Shown: positions 49,190 through 60,263 of the stretch, piece after piece | Layout: every line of letters begins with the position of its first letter | Numbering within the stretch: position 1 is the stretch's first letter | Source: Dipteris shenzhenensis | Taxonomy: Eukaryota > Polypodiophyta > Polypodiopsida > Gleicheniales | Direction: 5' to 3' (one strand) | DNA length: 64,000 nucleotides | Assembly: GCA_047967505.1 (NCBI GenBank) | Contig: CM106541.1 | Notes under the pieces: model-generated | Databases searched by the model: none | The model's input: only the letters and a program-made list of their open reading frames with translations | What the model was told of the DNA's origin: nothing | Made by a program: the position numbers and the translations under genes

Positions 49190-51470
49190 TCACAAGGCAT
49201 CTCTGATCTGGGTAGGTGAGGAATTTGGAAAGGAGCCCGAAGCCATCTCTGAAGAGACAGTGGTAGCGGCCTCGGATCTTGTAGTACACTCGGCACAGTA
49301 CACTCGGCACCTGAAAATAAAATGCTCCTCCGACTCAACCTCCTGACAGTCGCACAATATGCATATGCGATGTTCCCTATGGGTCCCCTTTGCTCTGCCG
49401 CGCTCTATGCGGAGGTGGTGTGATGATACTCGAAACTGTCCGATGGAGATCCGTAGTGAGTGAGGCATATGAAACTCAATGTACCTTGGTGGTGTGATGA
49501 ATCCCTCCTCCAAAATACGAAGACAGTGATCTCTATAGAAACTCAACTTCACTGGAAGCTCCCTCGACTCCAACTAGGTCCTAAAGGTGTGTAGCTGCAG
49601 GAGATCCTCTCGAATAACCTGGTTGGTGTGTGGCCCAATCGGGATGGTGGGTGGGAGTACCAAAGGGGCATCTAAACTGTACTAAAAAGGAGGTATCCTA
49701 TCGATGTGAAACCCTAGTCTCACAAATCATCTGTGAGTCCGTGCATACCATCGCTCGTCTCCCTCTGCTGCCAACCTCATGGAGGAATTGAGAGCTAACC
49801 ATGGCAACCTCTATCTCCCTAATGTGCAGTCCCCATATGATCTAACCCGGTGTAGATATGTGATGGTCTAAAAGGCTGCATCTAGCTGGAGTGGAGAAGC
49901 ACCAAACTCGGCTTGAATGATGTGATGCGGTACAGATGGTTTCCCTCGGATCATCCGTGAGAGCATGAGGATCTGCAAGCACTCCACCCGTGTCCACTCT
50001 ATCTCTGACATGTTAGGTCCCCAACAAGGGCTGCCATACATACCGGCTGGTCGGACCAAGGAGTCGAAGAGAAGAGCCTTGGTCCGAGGGTCCTGAAAGT
50101 GTGAGTGGAAGCACTGTCTCTCTAGCCGAGCGAATGAGGCATATCCTCTACTCTATTTGGCCTGCATCGCTGGTCTCATCGTGAAGATTGAGCCGGAGAA
50201 GATGACCCCCAAGTAAGTGTATGAGGATACGATCTCAACTGCTGACCCACCGAAAGTAAACTGCTTCTGTTGCATGATTTCTTGAGAGGTGTTAAAGATC
50301 ATGACCTTAATCTTGCCAAGGTTGACCTCCAAATCATGGGATAGACAAAAATCCTGCAGTGCATCCAAGTGTCGCTGGAGCCCCTCGGGTGTGGACGACA
50401 AGAGTGCCACATGATCTACATAAAGAAGAATCCTGATGATGATCCCGACAAGTGAGAAACCGGTCCCTCCGAACCCTCCCATGAAAGTCTCCAACTCATC
50501 GATGTAGAGGCCAAGCAGGGTTGGTCATAAGGGACAACCCTGTTTGACCCCTATGGTACTCAAGATCTCATCTGTCTAACCTGTGCCTGTTCGAACTCGG
50601 CTTGAGACTCTCATAAAGTGCCATGACTGCCTAGATGATCTCCTGATCAAATCCCAATGTCTGTAGGCATGTGATGAGACGAGCTCGAGGTACTGTGTAA
50701 AAGGCTTTGCAGAAATCCACAAAGCAGCAATATATTGTCTCCTCAATGACACTCGTGAGTGTGAGTATGTGATCCATAGTCCTATGGTCTCGCTTGAAAC
50801 TGGCGTGACCCTCTACTTTGAGCCCTCTCATCTCTGCGAATAGGCTGACCGACGCATCCAATACAGCTGCATAGATCTCGGACATCACATGTCCAATCAT
50901 GATAATCCTATAGTTACTCGGGTCCATGGGATCCCCTGCCTTGTGGATGGGGGTGATGGTGTTGAGTGTCCAAGTACAGGGGAAGCCAAGGCAAACAACG
51001 TCATTGAATAGCGTTGCTAGGATCGGGGCTAAAGTATCGATCCCATATGCAATAAACTTAGTGCATAGCCCCTCGTAATCCTTAGCTCGGCCATTGTGCA
51101 ATTGTCGTGTCCTTGACCCCCCTTCTGATGAACAACGTGCAAGTGGTGGGGCGAGGTGTGTGTATGAGATCTAGAGTGGGCTGGTGTGGGACATCATAAA
51201 GATGGTGTGCATACGTGTGCCAAACTCTCGTGTCGGTGAGGGGTGATGGAGACCTACGCTCAAGGAATCTCCGCCAAAATTCCTCAGAGTTGCTGCTGTA
51301 CAAGATGTTCAGTAGCTCCTCATTTCGACGAAGAAATGCTTGCTTCTTCTGACGTACGAGATGTCGATACTTGCGTACCGTCTCTGGTGTGTTTGGGAGG
51401 TGACATTTGGTTTCAAGTCGGAGCTGTCGGCAATAAACCTTGCACTCCTCATCGTACCAGAGTCCCAAGC
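49190..51470 (-). pseudogene. Decayed LINE ORF2, type B
   Basis: In minus-strand order: a WYDEECK and LRRNEELL linker region (51468-51082); the polymerase N-terminus (51101-50631) with LNTITPIHKAGDP, SNYR, the VEGHASFKRDHRTMDHILTL block and CCFVDFCKAFYTV holding the motif-A aspartate; the palm region (50494-50153) with LLYVDHVALL, an altered YADD box; and a C-terminal Cys/His segment (49573-49190) ending CILCDCQEVESEEHFIFRC, like the zinc-binding tail of many LINEs. Frames are broken between these blocks and the catalytic box is substituted, so it is inactive. It differs clearly from the type-A LINE at 54-60 kb. No endonuclease domain was recognised upstream. Confidence 0.8.
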
Positions 51471-51836
51471 ATCTAGTGGGGACCTAAGATGTCCTGGTCC
51501 AGGTGGGAACTGGATCTCGAGAGGGGTTGGAATGAAGGTGGGCTGCTGAGGTTGTACTGAGGGTGGGGACACCATGATCTGGACGAGCGAGTGGTATGTA
51601 GGAGTAGCGATGCCGGATGAGGTGATGAAGGGTGGCTGACTGAGAGGTAGAGGTGATACGAGGAGAAAGTACTGTGGAGCCGTGGCCGGTGGGGCTAGTG
51701 GTGAGGCTACTAGAGAGGAGACCTGTGATGATGATGCAGGAGATGGGGACGAGAGAGGTGGCGTAGATGATGAGGCGGATGATGGTGGTGAAATAGTGGT
51801 GGTAACCATAGCGGTCGAGGATGTGGTGAGTGGCAT
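51400..51836 (-). CDS. Ser/Pro/Thr-rich open frame 5' of the type-B LINE
   Basis: A 175-codon open frame, very rich in Ser, Pro and Thr over its first 110 residues, that overlaps the LINE linker region in another frame. It sits where the LINE endonuclease would be expected. It could be a low-complexity linker of the element, a host sequence fused by insertion, or a chance open frame. I do not recognise any domain and I doubt that it is a host gene. Confidence 0.2.
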
Positions 51837-52086
51837 GGGCTTTAGGTGGACCCCTTTCTTCTAAGCCGCGGTGTTGTCCACTGTCAAACCGCTCCGGTTG
51901 CTACGTTTGTTAAAGTCCTCCAGACTTAGTTGCTTTTGTGTTTTCCCCTTGTCACCATTTCCCTTCCCCATCTCGTGTATGTAAATTCGGACCGAAGGGT
52001 CTCCCACCTAGTCTCTTGTCCTCACCCCCCTGTTCCCTTCATTATGGGGACAAAGAAGGGATTGCAGGAGGTCGGAGCTACAAGCG

Positions 52087-52088
<2 letters not shown>

Positions 52089-52126
<38 letters not shown>

Positions 52127-52127
52127 A
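52089..52127. repeat. (GA)n microsatellite
   Basis: About 39 bases of GA dinucleotide. Confidence 0.95.
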
Positions 52128-52184
52128 GATTTTTTAAAAAAAATTTGGGGTTGCACACACACACAAAAAGGTCGGGGCTGCAAG

Positions 52185-52590
52185 TGCAAGGGGGTGAGCG
52201 AGTGGTGAGCGGGGGGGTTGAGCGGAGGGGTGAGCGAGGGGTTAAGCGGGGGGGCTGAGCAAGGGGCTGTGGGGGTTGAGCAAAGGGGTGAGAGAAGGGG
52301 TGCGAGGGGCTGAGTGGGGGGGGGCTGAGCGAGGGAGTGAGCGAGGGAGCTGCTAGGGCTGAGCTGAGGGGTGAGAGGAGGGGTGCGAGGGTTGAGCGGA
52401 GGGGTGAGAGGAGGGGTCCAAGGGGTGAGCGAGGGGTGAGAGGAGGGATGCGAGGGGGTGAGCGAGGGGGCTGAGCGAGGGGGTGAGCCCCTTGGGCTTG
52501 AGCGAGGGAGCGTAGGGGGGCGAGGGGGCTGAGCGTAGGGGGGCGAGGGGGCTGAGCGTAGGGGTGCGAGGGGCTGAGCATAGGGATATG
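52185..52590. repeat. G-rich GAGCGAGGGG minisatellite
   Basis: About thirty degenerate copies of a 10-18 bp unit of the type gctgagcgagggggt or ggtgagaggaggggt. The plus strand has dense runs of three to eight G. Open frames on the minus strand here are Pro/Ser/Leu-rich and are only readings of the repeat. Confidence 0.9.
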
Positions 52591-53082
52591 ACAAGGATCT
52601 ATAAGTATAGGTGACGAGAGACCAACTATGGTAGCAATGTATGACCAAAGGAAGACGAGCCAATGGTAGACCAAATGCACAGAGAGGTGGTGTGCATTGT
52701 GGATGTATCCTAGTAGATCCATGGTAAATGAGCAAAGATAATAAATCTATCAAGGGACTAGTCAAGGTACACAACTAACAAAATTGAAGGCTAGAAGTGC
52801 ACAAAGGTACATGAGGAGCATATGGTCTATCTGTATAATTTCATGCCTCCAATGAGAACTTAAGTAGCTATCCAACCTATAGCCCTTCGACCCTATTACC
52901 AATGGCAATTCATCAACTCATCAAAACTATGATGGGGACAAAGGAGCGATCCACACTCTATCCAAGAGGAAATCGTAATCCTTGGACAATGGGGAACAAA
53001 TGTTCAACTATCTACTTGACAAGGGAAAGAGCAAAGGGGATATTCAAAAAAAAGGGTGACACGTAAAAGCCCAAGGAGGGGG
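52591..53082. other. Gene-free spacer between minisatellite and LINE pair
   Basis: No feature beyond anonymous intergenic DNA is supported. Confidence 0.45.
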
Positions 53083-53106
53083 CGCGGCTTGTATGGACAC
53101 ACACAC

Positions 53107-54418
53107 TTTTTTTTAGTGAAACCAGTGACTATAAAATTAACATAAAATCAATGTACATGACATCAGACTCCAAAAGAGAGCCTAATGGAAGCAATCAAAA
53201 ACAGTGAGAAAACACTTCAAGGCTAGTAGCATCCAAATCCCTCACAGCATAACTATCATATAAAGATTGCTTGAGGGACATTCTTAAAAAAGCATATGCC
53301 TGAGGGAACTGTTGTCCCATCCTAAAATGCCATCTCTGTGTCCAAATAGTCCATAGTACCCAAAAATGACTACTTCCCTTGTAGTCTATTTGTTCTCCTA
53401 AGACTCATGGGGGACTGAATATTCTCAATCTTTAGTTTGATATGTTGGCAAGAAAGAGCACTATGATTTCTGTTTTTTTTCAGCAAAAACAGCCATGGGC
53501 TATTATGTTAGCAGCTATGTGTGGAAACATGAAGTCTCATGCATATGGGGATTGGATTACAGATCACTGGGAAGCAGTAATGACTACATTTCAGGGAAAA
53601 ATTCCTGGCTGTCCTGTTTCTACTGCTTTTATTCATGATTGAAAGAGAATTCTCTCTTACGCTAAATGGTCAATTGCTTCCTCCCATCATGGTAATTCTC
53701 TCCGTTTTGAAAGTATCCATTGGAGCAAGGTATTTGATTCGCCACTTGCTTTACAAGCACCTATTAAAGCATATAATCTTATGAAATTGGGCATAAGATT
53801 TGTTGGAGATGTGGTGGATCAACATGGTTATGTGCTCTCATTTCCCCAAGCTTGCAGGACATTCCCCTTGGGTCTGCATCATAGGCCCATTTGGAGGCTA
53901 CTTACATCTATGTTGCAGCCTTTTGTTCCTGTTCCTCCGTTGTTTGTACGGGACAAATTACTAGACTGGAATCTGGCTTCCTTGTCTCCTGTTACCCGTT
54001 CACTTTCAATACACAATTTGACATCCTCGATGGTGTACAAATTTCTTCTTCCACCGCCATGGATTGATAAGCATGCCAACACTCTTTGGAATTTGGATAG
54101 GCCTTTATCTTGGTGGCAATCAAAACTCAAGAAAATTTGGAAAGCTAAATTGCCATTGAAACAAAGGCTTTTCTTTTGGAGATGTATAGTGGGAGCTTTT
54201 TCCATTGGGGTGAAATTGGAAGCACGCCGTATTGCTTCCTCTTCCTGCCCCCATTGCTCTCATCATCACGAGACAGTTCCCCATTTGTTATGGTCTTCCC
54301 CGCACTCTCGGATATTGATCACTCATGTTTCTCATTTGCTGCGGCTTCGGCTTCCCTCTATCAGATTTGGGAAACTCTTCTGGATCTTTGGATGCTTCTC
54401 ATCTTAGATGTCTCCATT
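53107..54418. mobile_element. Type-A LINE copy with inverted 5' part (twin priming)
   Basis: The part 53107 to about 53380 is the 3' end of a type-A LINE in minus orientation: its last coding residues (HFWVLWTIWTQRW and onward), 3' UTR and a tail of eight A. The adjoining part, about 53380-54418, is in plus orientation. It encodes the preceding stretch of ORF2, from SPKTHGGLNIL through a Trp-rich zinc-finger-like region (CPHCSHHHETVPHLLW) to FGKLFWIFGCFSS. In the neighbouring intact copy, FGKFFWLFGF is followed a dozen residues later by RYWALWTYRN, so the two parts are adjacent with a small loss at the inversion. Likely target duplications are ttgtatggacacacacac at the left and ttgtatgcacacacac at the right. 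Confidence 0.75.
53442..54407 (+). pseudogene. LINE-A ORF2 C-terminal segment (inverted part)
   Basis: Two open frames (53442-53642 and 53781-54407) separated by stops encode the post-polymerase region of the type-A LINE. The second contains WWQSKLKKIWKAKLPLKQRLFFWR and a Cys/His motif CPHCSHHHETVPHLLW, as in the zf-RVT domain common at the end of plant LINE polymerases. Its closest relative in the window is the minus-strand copy at 55.0-54.8 kb, which has the same order. It is a fragment without catalytic residues. Confidence 0.8.
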
Positions 54419-54824
54419 GTATGCACACACACTTTTTTTGGTGAAATCATTGATTGATTATATTATATGAGTAGTAACCTCAAAGAAAGGTTCTACAATT
54501 ACATCAACTGAAAATTTCAGTATATGCCAAAAAGACCTCATGATCTATGCAGCGGGTCTGCAAGCAATCAAAGAAAGATTGCTACAGAGAATGCCTAAAA
54601 AAGCCAAACAGAGAGAAAGTAGGATCACCAAAGACTTTACAATTCCTATATGTCCATAAAGTCCATAGTGCCCAATAGCGAACCCAAACGAAGAAAAGAT
54701 GAAACTCCGGTCTGGATGGATGAAACCCAAATAGCCAGAAGAACTTCCCAAACGGAACAGATGGAAATCTCGCTCACAGGTGTTGTCGAAGCATATCAAA
54801 AAACTCACGAGAGGACGGACAATG

Positions 54825-56974
54825 CTAAAACAAGTGAGGCACAGTCTCCGAAGAAGCAGAACACCTATGGCAAAGTGCAGGAGCAATGTGTCGATGAGCT
54901 AATAGCTGTCCAGATGGAAATACTCCCAAAAGAACTCGCCAAAAGAAAACCTGTTGTCGAAGCGGTACTTTATAGGCCCAAAGTTGCTGTAATCTTTTCC
55001 TCCACCACTTGGCTGGGCGATTCATTCGCTAAACAGAATCACCTCTCTCTGAAACCCAAGGTTGAGGCAAAAGGATTTTATACAATGCAGGGACAGTAAT
55101 ATGAGATAACCTCAAAGGACGAGAAGAGGACCCTAGAGAAGTCAAAGTCCAATCTTCTAGTCTGTCCTAGAGTTCCAAAGGAGGAATCGGAACAAAGGGC
55201 GAAAGCATAAAAGTAATTTGTCACCACAAAGGACGATAATGAGAGCCCAATCCATATGTAGTGGCTGCTAGAGAAAAGGGGAGCACAGTACCAGCATCAT
55301 CTATAACATCAGCAACCGAGGTGATGCCTTTAAACGAGACAAAGTAGGAACGTCGAGGTTCCTGTAAAGCCAAGGAGGCTGAAAGACTTTCGACCAGTGA
55401 ATGCTTTCAGATCTCAAAGAATTCCCAAGCAAAGATTGCCGTCCATTCCATTCCAGATGAGAAAGAACATGCTTCCAGTCAAGAAGCAAGTGGGAGACAA
55501 AAGGGCATCCAGGCAAAGTGCCATCAATGCAGCCAAAAAAGAAATCCCAGTGATCGAGTTACCAATGACCAAATGCAAAAATACTGATATGAGTGACCAG
55601 AGTCCTAATCATAAGAGCCCAAGGCTGATCACCTTGCAGAAATCGCAGCAACATTTTCCCCCTGTGGGCAAGAATATGCACATGAATATCCGTGATGTTC
55701 AATCCACAATGCATCTTGGTAGAACAAATGTGATGCATCGAAAGCAGCCTGAGACTTTTTTTGCCATGTTTGGATCGCCAGAAGAGTTCCATAAAGACAA
55801 ACATGAAAGATGTAAGATCTACCTTAGTGAACATGATCAATGGCAAGTAAAATTGAATATATGCCACAAGGATGGACTGCACTATTCGAAGACGAACGTG
55901 CAAAGGCCAGGTTGCCAGTTTCCAATACTCAAGCTTTTTCCGAAACTTAGCCCAAACCCAATCAGTTTGTTGTCGGCGAGTGAGTTCCCACCTCAAAGGG
56001 TAACCAAGATGACGAACAAACTGAGTGGGTGGAATGATATCCCCGAGCCATAATAGACTATGCCAGTCTTTGGAATGCAAAGGGAGCAGCCTAGACTTCT
56101 GAAAATTAACATGAAGACCAGCTGCCAAACCATAAATAGAGAGGGCCTGCATCAAGGCACCAAGATCATGGGGCGTATTCTTCGGAGTAAAGAAAGAATC
56201 ATCAGCATAAGCTTGAGCAACCATGCTGCGATTAGCATCCAATTCCAAGCCATGAAGTGATCCTATAGCCACAAGATGATCAATATATTGCAGCATAGGA
56301 TGAGTAGCAATGGCATACAGTAAAGCACTGAGAGGGCATCCCTGGCGGACCGAACAACGAAGAGTCCACTCATCAGAGATATCCCCAGAGATAATGCAAG
56401 CCGCATTGCTATCTCTATAAAGCCAATAAATAACCTGCTGCATTTTTTGTCCAAATCCCAAAGCTCGCATAGTTTGCGAGATGAAATCCCATTGAACTGT
56501 GTCAAAGGCTTTTGCAATATCTACCTGCAAGAGTAGAACATCCTGCTGCATGTATTTGGCATATTCAATCCCAATATAAGCATTGGCAATGTTATCTGTG
56601 ATATGGCGACGTGGAACAAAGCCATATTGGGAGGGATGCAACCCATCATGCAAATAACCTTTAATCCGATCAACCACCATTTTGGCAATGATCTTGTAAA
56701 TGACTGGCATGAGTGTGATTGGCCTCCAATCACCCAGTGAATCACATAGCTGCTTTTTTGGAATCAGCTTGAGAAGACCTTTTTTTCATGACAAAGCAAT
56801 CTGCTGATTTTGCCATGCTGTATTTACCATTTGCAACAAGGTGAATTTAAGAAGATTCCAGAATGCAAGAAAAAATTCAACAGTGAGACCATCCCATCCT
56901 GAAGATTTCCATCTGTCACAGGATCTCAGTGCATCAGACAATTCCCTTTCAGTGAAGGGATGTTCAAGTTCCAA
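54825..56974 (-). pseudogene. LINE-A reverse transcriptase and zinc-binding tail
   Basis: Fragments in order: FTERELSDALRSCDRWKSSGWDGLTVEFF (56974-56786); the polymerase core 56710-55559 (383 codons) with PVIYKIIAKMVVDRI, QYGFVPRRH, LLQVDIAKAFDTV with the motif-A aspartate, RQGCPLSALLYA and the catalytic box AYADDSF, then GLHVNFQKS and RHLGYPL; and, after further stops, WWRKRLQQLWAYKVPLRQQVFFWRVLLG and CHRCSASSETVPHLF (55025-54825). The core is intact over the whole palm and thumb, so the element was probably active in the recent past. Confidence 0.9.
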
Positions 56975-57193
56975 AGCCTGAGTATCAGTCAGAATTGGAT
57001 GGACATGCTACAAAAGAAGCTGACGTGCAGACACGACCCGAGGAGAAAGAGTATCCAGATGCCCAAAATAAGTGGAGAAGTGCTGCACACATAAATCAGC
57101 AAACTCTGAACGAGATGTTAACTAAGAACCATCAGGCACCCGAATCCGACAGATATTGGCAGCCTGTCTTTTGTAGTGTAAACTCTTAAAAAA

Positions 57194-58250
57194 TTACTTG
57201 CAAGAGCAGCCTTTATCCAAAAATGCCCGTTGTCTGGATCGAGTTTCCAATTTAGCAAGCTTTCTACAATCATTAGATTGAAGAGAGAATTGAGCTTGAC
57301 ATAACAGCAAACTCTGACATGTAATTTTGGCATGTGCTACAGTCTCCCTTGTGGCTTGCATATAGGATTTGCCATAATCTCGAATAACTGCTTGCATCCG
57401 AGCAACAAAAGCCTGCCAGGCATAATCCAAACCAATGCGTATCTGATGAGAGAGAGGCTGAATAGCATCAAAGACCAAGGCTTTAAAGTCAGCATGCTCC
57501 AGATAACTATTATTAATCAGCAAAAGTCTTCGGCAAGGCAAACTGTCAGTGGGAAATTCATGTAAGGAAAGCCTCAACCAAAGAGGAGCATGATCCGAAT
57601 GTGTGAAAGCATGATCAAGCCAAATCTGACAAGTAAAAGCATCACAATGTTGTGGATCAATCTGATACCATCTGTCCAAGCGTGCCCGATAAGAAGATTG
57701 AGCATTATGCTGAAAGGTATAACCCGGAAGCATGGGCTGTAATTCCTTCCAGAGATCAACCAGGCGCAACTGAAGCAAAAAATCAGACCATGCCTGTGTT
57801 TCAGAAGCCAACATATGAGTGTGGTCTGAGGTGTTGTCACCCGATTGAGGGGCATTATTAAAGTCACCACAAATGAAGGCATGTTGTCGCCATAGATCAG
57901 TATGTATGGCAGCCCAGATCAAAGCTCTATCACGAGAAGACTGGGGACAAACCGATGCAAATTTAAAAATTTCCCCTTGAACAAGGCATTGAACAATAAT
58001 CCATCTACCATGGCGATCATTGAGAGCCACAACAGGTTGAAGGTCGTGCTTTACCAAAAAAGCCACACCAGAAAAAGAGTGCTCTCCAGCATAAAAGATA
58101 TCATAACCAGCTAAATGGCCTATTTGACCAGCATACATATGCTGATTATGCTCTTGCAAAAGCAATTATATCAGGCTGCAATTGCCTGATATACATCCAG
58201 ACCAGTTTCCATTTGCGACCATCACACATTCCCTGTACATTGAGAGTAAC
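57194..58250 (-). pseudogene. LINE-A endonuclease domain
   Basis: The segment opens with TLNVQGMCDGRKWKLVW and PDIIAF. After a one-base frameshift near 58165 it continues as LLQEHNQHM, which holds the catalytic glutamate of the AP-endonuclease fold (family: LQETH). Further motifs are GVAFLVKH, ICGDFNNAP with the GDFN box, RLDRWY, and SDHAPL, the C-terminal catalytic Asp-His pair. This enzyme nicks target DNA to start reverse transcription. The frame then breaks near 57194 before the polymerase. Confidence 0.85.
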
Positions 58251-58692
58251 ACACTACATATGATCAAGCATATTTGCAATTATGAGACAGGTATGTACAG
58301 CAACTTACGGGCTGTCTACGTCTGCATTTCCACCTCAATGTCCAAGCCTCTGCCTTGGGATGAAGCATCAACCTGAGGAGAGGACAAAAGTACAACTTCT
58401 TCAAGAAACAAGGTCTGATTTTTGCAATCACAGCAGGCCAGGTCAAGCCAACACCAGAGTTTTCAGCAGGTGTTTTCCCATGAGAGGATGCACCACTCCA
58501 AGTCCGAGAAGGCAAAGGTCGCCTGGGAAAGATCACTTTGCGAGGAGTTTGCCATCCATCAGTCAAATTCTTTTCCCACCTTCCCCTGAGGTGGAGAGGA
58601 CAAAGACACAAGAAAAGAAGCATTACCATGTGAGACAGCCGAGGCTTTGCCTTTGTCTTGAACAGAGAAAAATTGTTTGACCCCTTTGTTTT

Positions 58693-59536
58693 TTACCACA
58701 GAAGAGGCTTTGCATTCTTATTCAAAGGCTGAACCATTTCAGCTTGCACTAGCATCCATGGAGCTTGGGAAGGGCACTGTGAAGCCATGTGCCCAAATCG
58801 CTTGCATTCAAAGCAAGCACTTGTAAACAGCCCCCACTTGAGCTTATAAAAGGTACTCCCCATGGAAACATTATTCACAGTGACCGAATATGAAGCTGGA
58901 GTGGGATGATCTGTATCCCACAAAATGCAGAAGCGATTCGAATTTCCATTGGGTCGTGGACATACCATCTTACCGAGCGAAGCTGCAATTTTAGGTAGAA
59001 GAGAAGACAAGCATTGAGAAAAATCCACAACTTCTACCCAAATAGGGCAACGATGCCGAATCAATGCCTGATAATCCCGGGTGGGAGACCAAGGCAAAAC
59101 ATGGACCATCTGTTGACCATAGAAAAGAGGAGAGTGCTCCAACAAAACCTGACGGTGCTCCTCATCAACCATGATGATCTTAAAAAAGCCCCTTGCTGCA
59201 TAATGAACTTTTTCAACATAAGAACCACCCAAGGTTCGAGTCAACCAATTCCCAACATCTGCAACAGCAAGCATACGTCCTGGGAAGAAAATTATAATGG
59301 CATGCTTTGCATACTTCTTAACTGAATTAAATATATCATCCACTTCCACCAATGGTGCGAAGTGGATCTTTCCAACCTTTACGAGTGTCTTCAAACCCTT
59401 CATGCATAACCTCATAAACAAGCTGAGCCTCAGCACAATCATAAAGGGAATCATCTAAATCCATCACCTGTTTTTGTTTCTTGTTGGAAACCGACTTATC
59501 TTTGTGAAAGGTTTTCTCATAAGAATAATCCGCCAT
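58693..59536 (-). pseudogene. LINE-A ORF1, nucleic-acid-binding protein
   Basis: Starts at ATG 59536 (MADYSYEK, a Lys/Ser-rich head, then an acidic segment). Between about 59450 and 59350 the frame must shift by one to continue. The main part (to 58693) has KHAIIIFFPGRML, WLTRTLGG, a DUF4283-like fold common in plant LINE ORF1, and the CCHC zinc knuckle CFECKRFGHMASQC near 58790. ORF1 proteins coat the LINE RNA. A single frameshift is the only clear defect up to 58693. Confidence 0.8.
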
Positions 59537-59927
59537 TCAAGTTAAGGAAAAAACTTGGAAGCAGCAACGCTTTATAAGGAGGAAAGCACATCATGTACAA
59601 AACTGTACGGTGTTTTCCTAACTGTACAGACGAAATCGTACGGATTTTGGACAATACGAAAAAAAAATTCTGACAGACAAATTGTACGGACTTCCCTGAC
59701 TGTATGGACAAACTGTACGAAATTTTCTGGCTGTACGGACAAAATCGTACGGATTTTCTGACCGTACGAATTTTTGAAAAAAAAATTTTTGGCAAGCAAA
59801 CTGGATAAACTTCCGCGACTGTACGGACAGAGCGTATGAGACAGAAAACGGACGACAAAAGGAACCTCAAGGGTGTCAAACTGAGGGAGAAACAAGCAGC
59901 TGTAGCGTGGGAGCACGAGGGCTAGCG
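59537..59927 (-). repeat. LINE-A 5' UTR with GTACGG repeats
   Basis: Between 59590 and 59860 the word gtacgg occurs about six times, mostly in the context ctgtacggac or tcgtacggatttt, with several one-base variants such as gtatgg and gtacga. The core gtac is palindromic. Being just upstream of ORF1, the array may be the internal promoter or protein-binding region of the LINE. That role is inferred from position only. Confidence 0.7.
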
Positions 59928-59951
59928 CACACACACACACACACACACACA
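59928..59951. repeat. (CA)n microsatellite at the LINE-A 5' end
   Basis: Twelve CA dinucleotides directly outside the LINE. The opposite end of the element abuts a shorter CA tract at 54424-54432. Confidence 0.95.
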
Positions 59952-60218
59952 AGCGTGCTCACACGCATAGGTTCTTTTAGGTCATTGTAAGACCCTCCAG
60001 TTAATCAATGATGCTTTCTTGGTTGCCTGACAACTTGCATTCTTTTTAAACTCAGTTGGACAAGAGTATGTGGTTGTTGCAACCCATTTGGCTTCCATCA
60101 TTATTATATGCAATACAATGACGAAGAGATGAAGCTATAGTATCACAATTGCGCACTAGCCCCAAGGGAAAGAAGACGACGACAAAAAAGTTGTATGTCA
60201 TGGCACAAAGTCCACACT

Positions 60219-60222
<4 letters not shown>

Positions 60223-60260
<38 letters not shown>
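60223..60260. repeat. (GA)n microsatellite
   Basis: About 38 bases of GA dinucleotide in the intergenic space between LINE-A and the metallophosphoesterase gene. Confidence 0.95.

Positions 60261-60261
<1 letters not shown>

Positions 60262-60263
<2 letters not shown>

Larger units (their letters stand above)
54433..59927 (-). mobile_element. Near full-length type-A LINE bounded by CA tracts
   Basis: Minus-strand order: repeat-rich 5' UTR (59927-59537); ORF1 with DUF4283-like region and CCHC knuckle (59536-58693); ORF2 with AP-type endonuclease (about 58250-57500), reverse transcriptase (56974-55900) and zf-RVT-like tail (55025-54825); then a 3' UTR ending in seven A at 54439-54433. The 3' end joins GTGTGTGTGC on the minus strand (54432-54424 on the plus strand), and the 5' end abuts a (CA)n tract at 59928-59951. 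Target duplications are therefore hard to separate from the microsatellite. Only a handful of frameshifts and stops disable it, so it is relatively young. The length of about 5.5 kb is normal for plant L1-type elements. Confidence 0.85.

Noticed and set aside
52022-52774. Long Pro/Ser/Leu-rich minus-strand frames (250 and 214 codons)
   Set aside because: They simply read the GAGCGAGGGG minisatellite and GA microsatellite; both frames are open because the repeat lacks T on the plus strand.
54650-56053. Plus-strand frames of 149 and 218 codons
   Set aside because: They are antisense shadows of the LINE-A polymerase, whose minus-strand frame has clear motifs.
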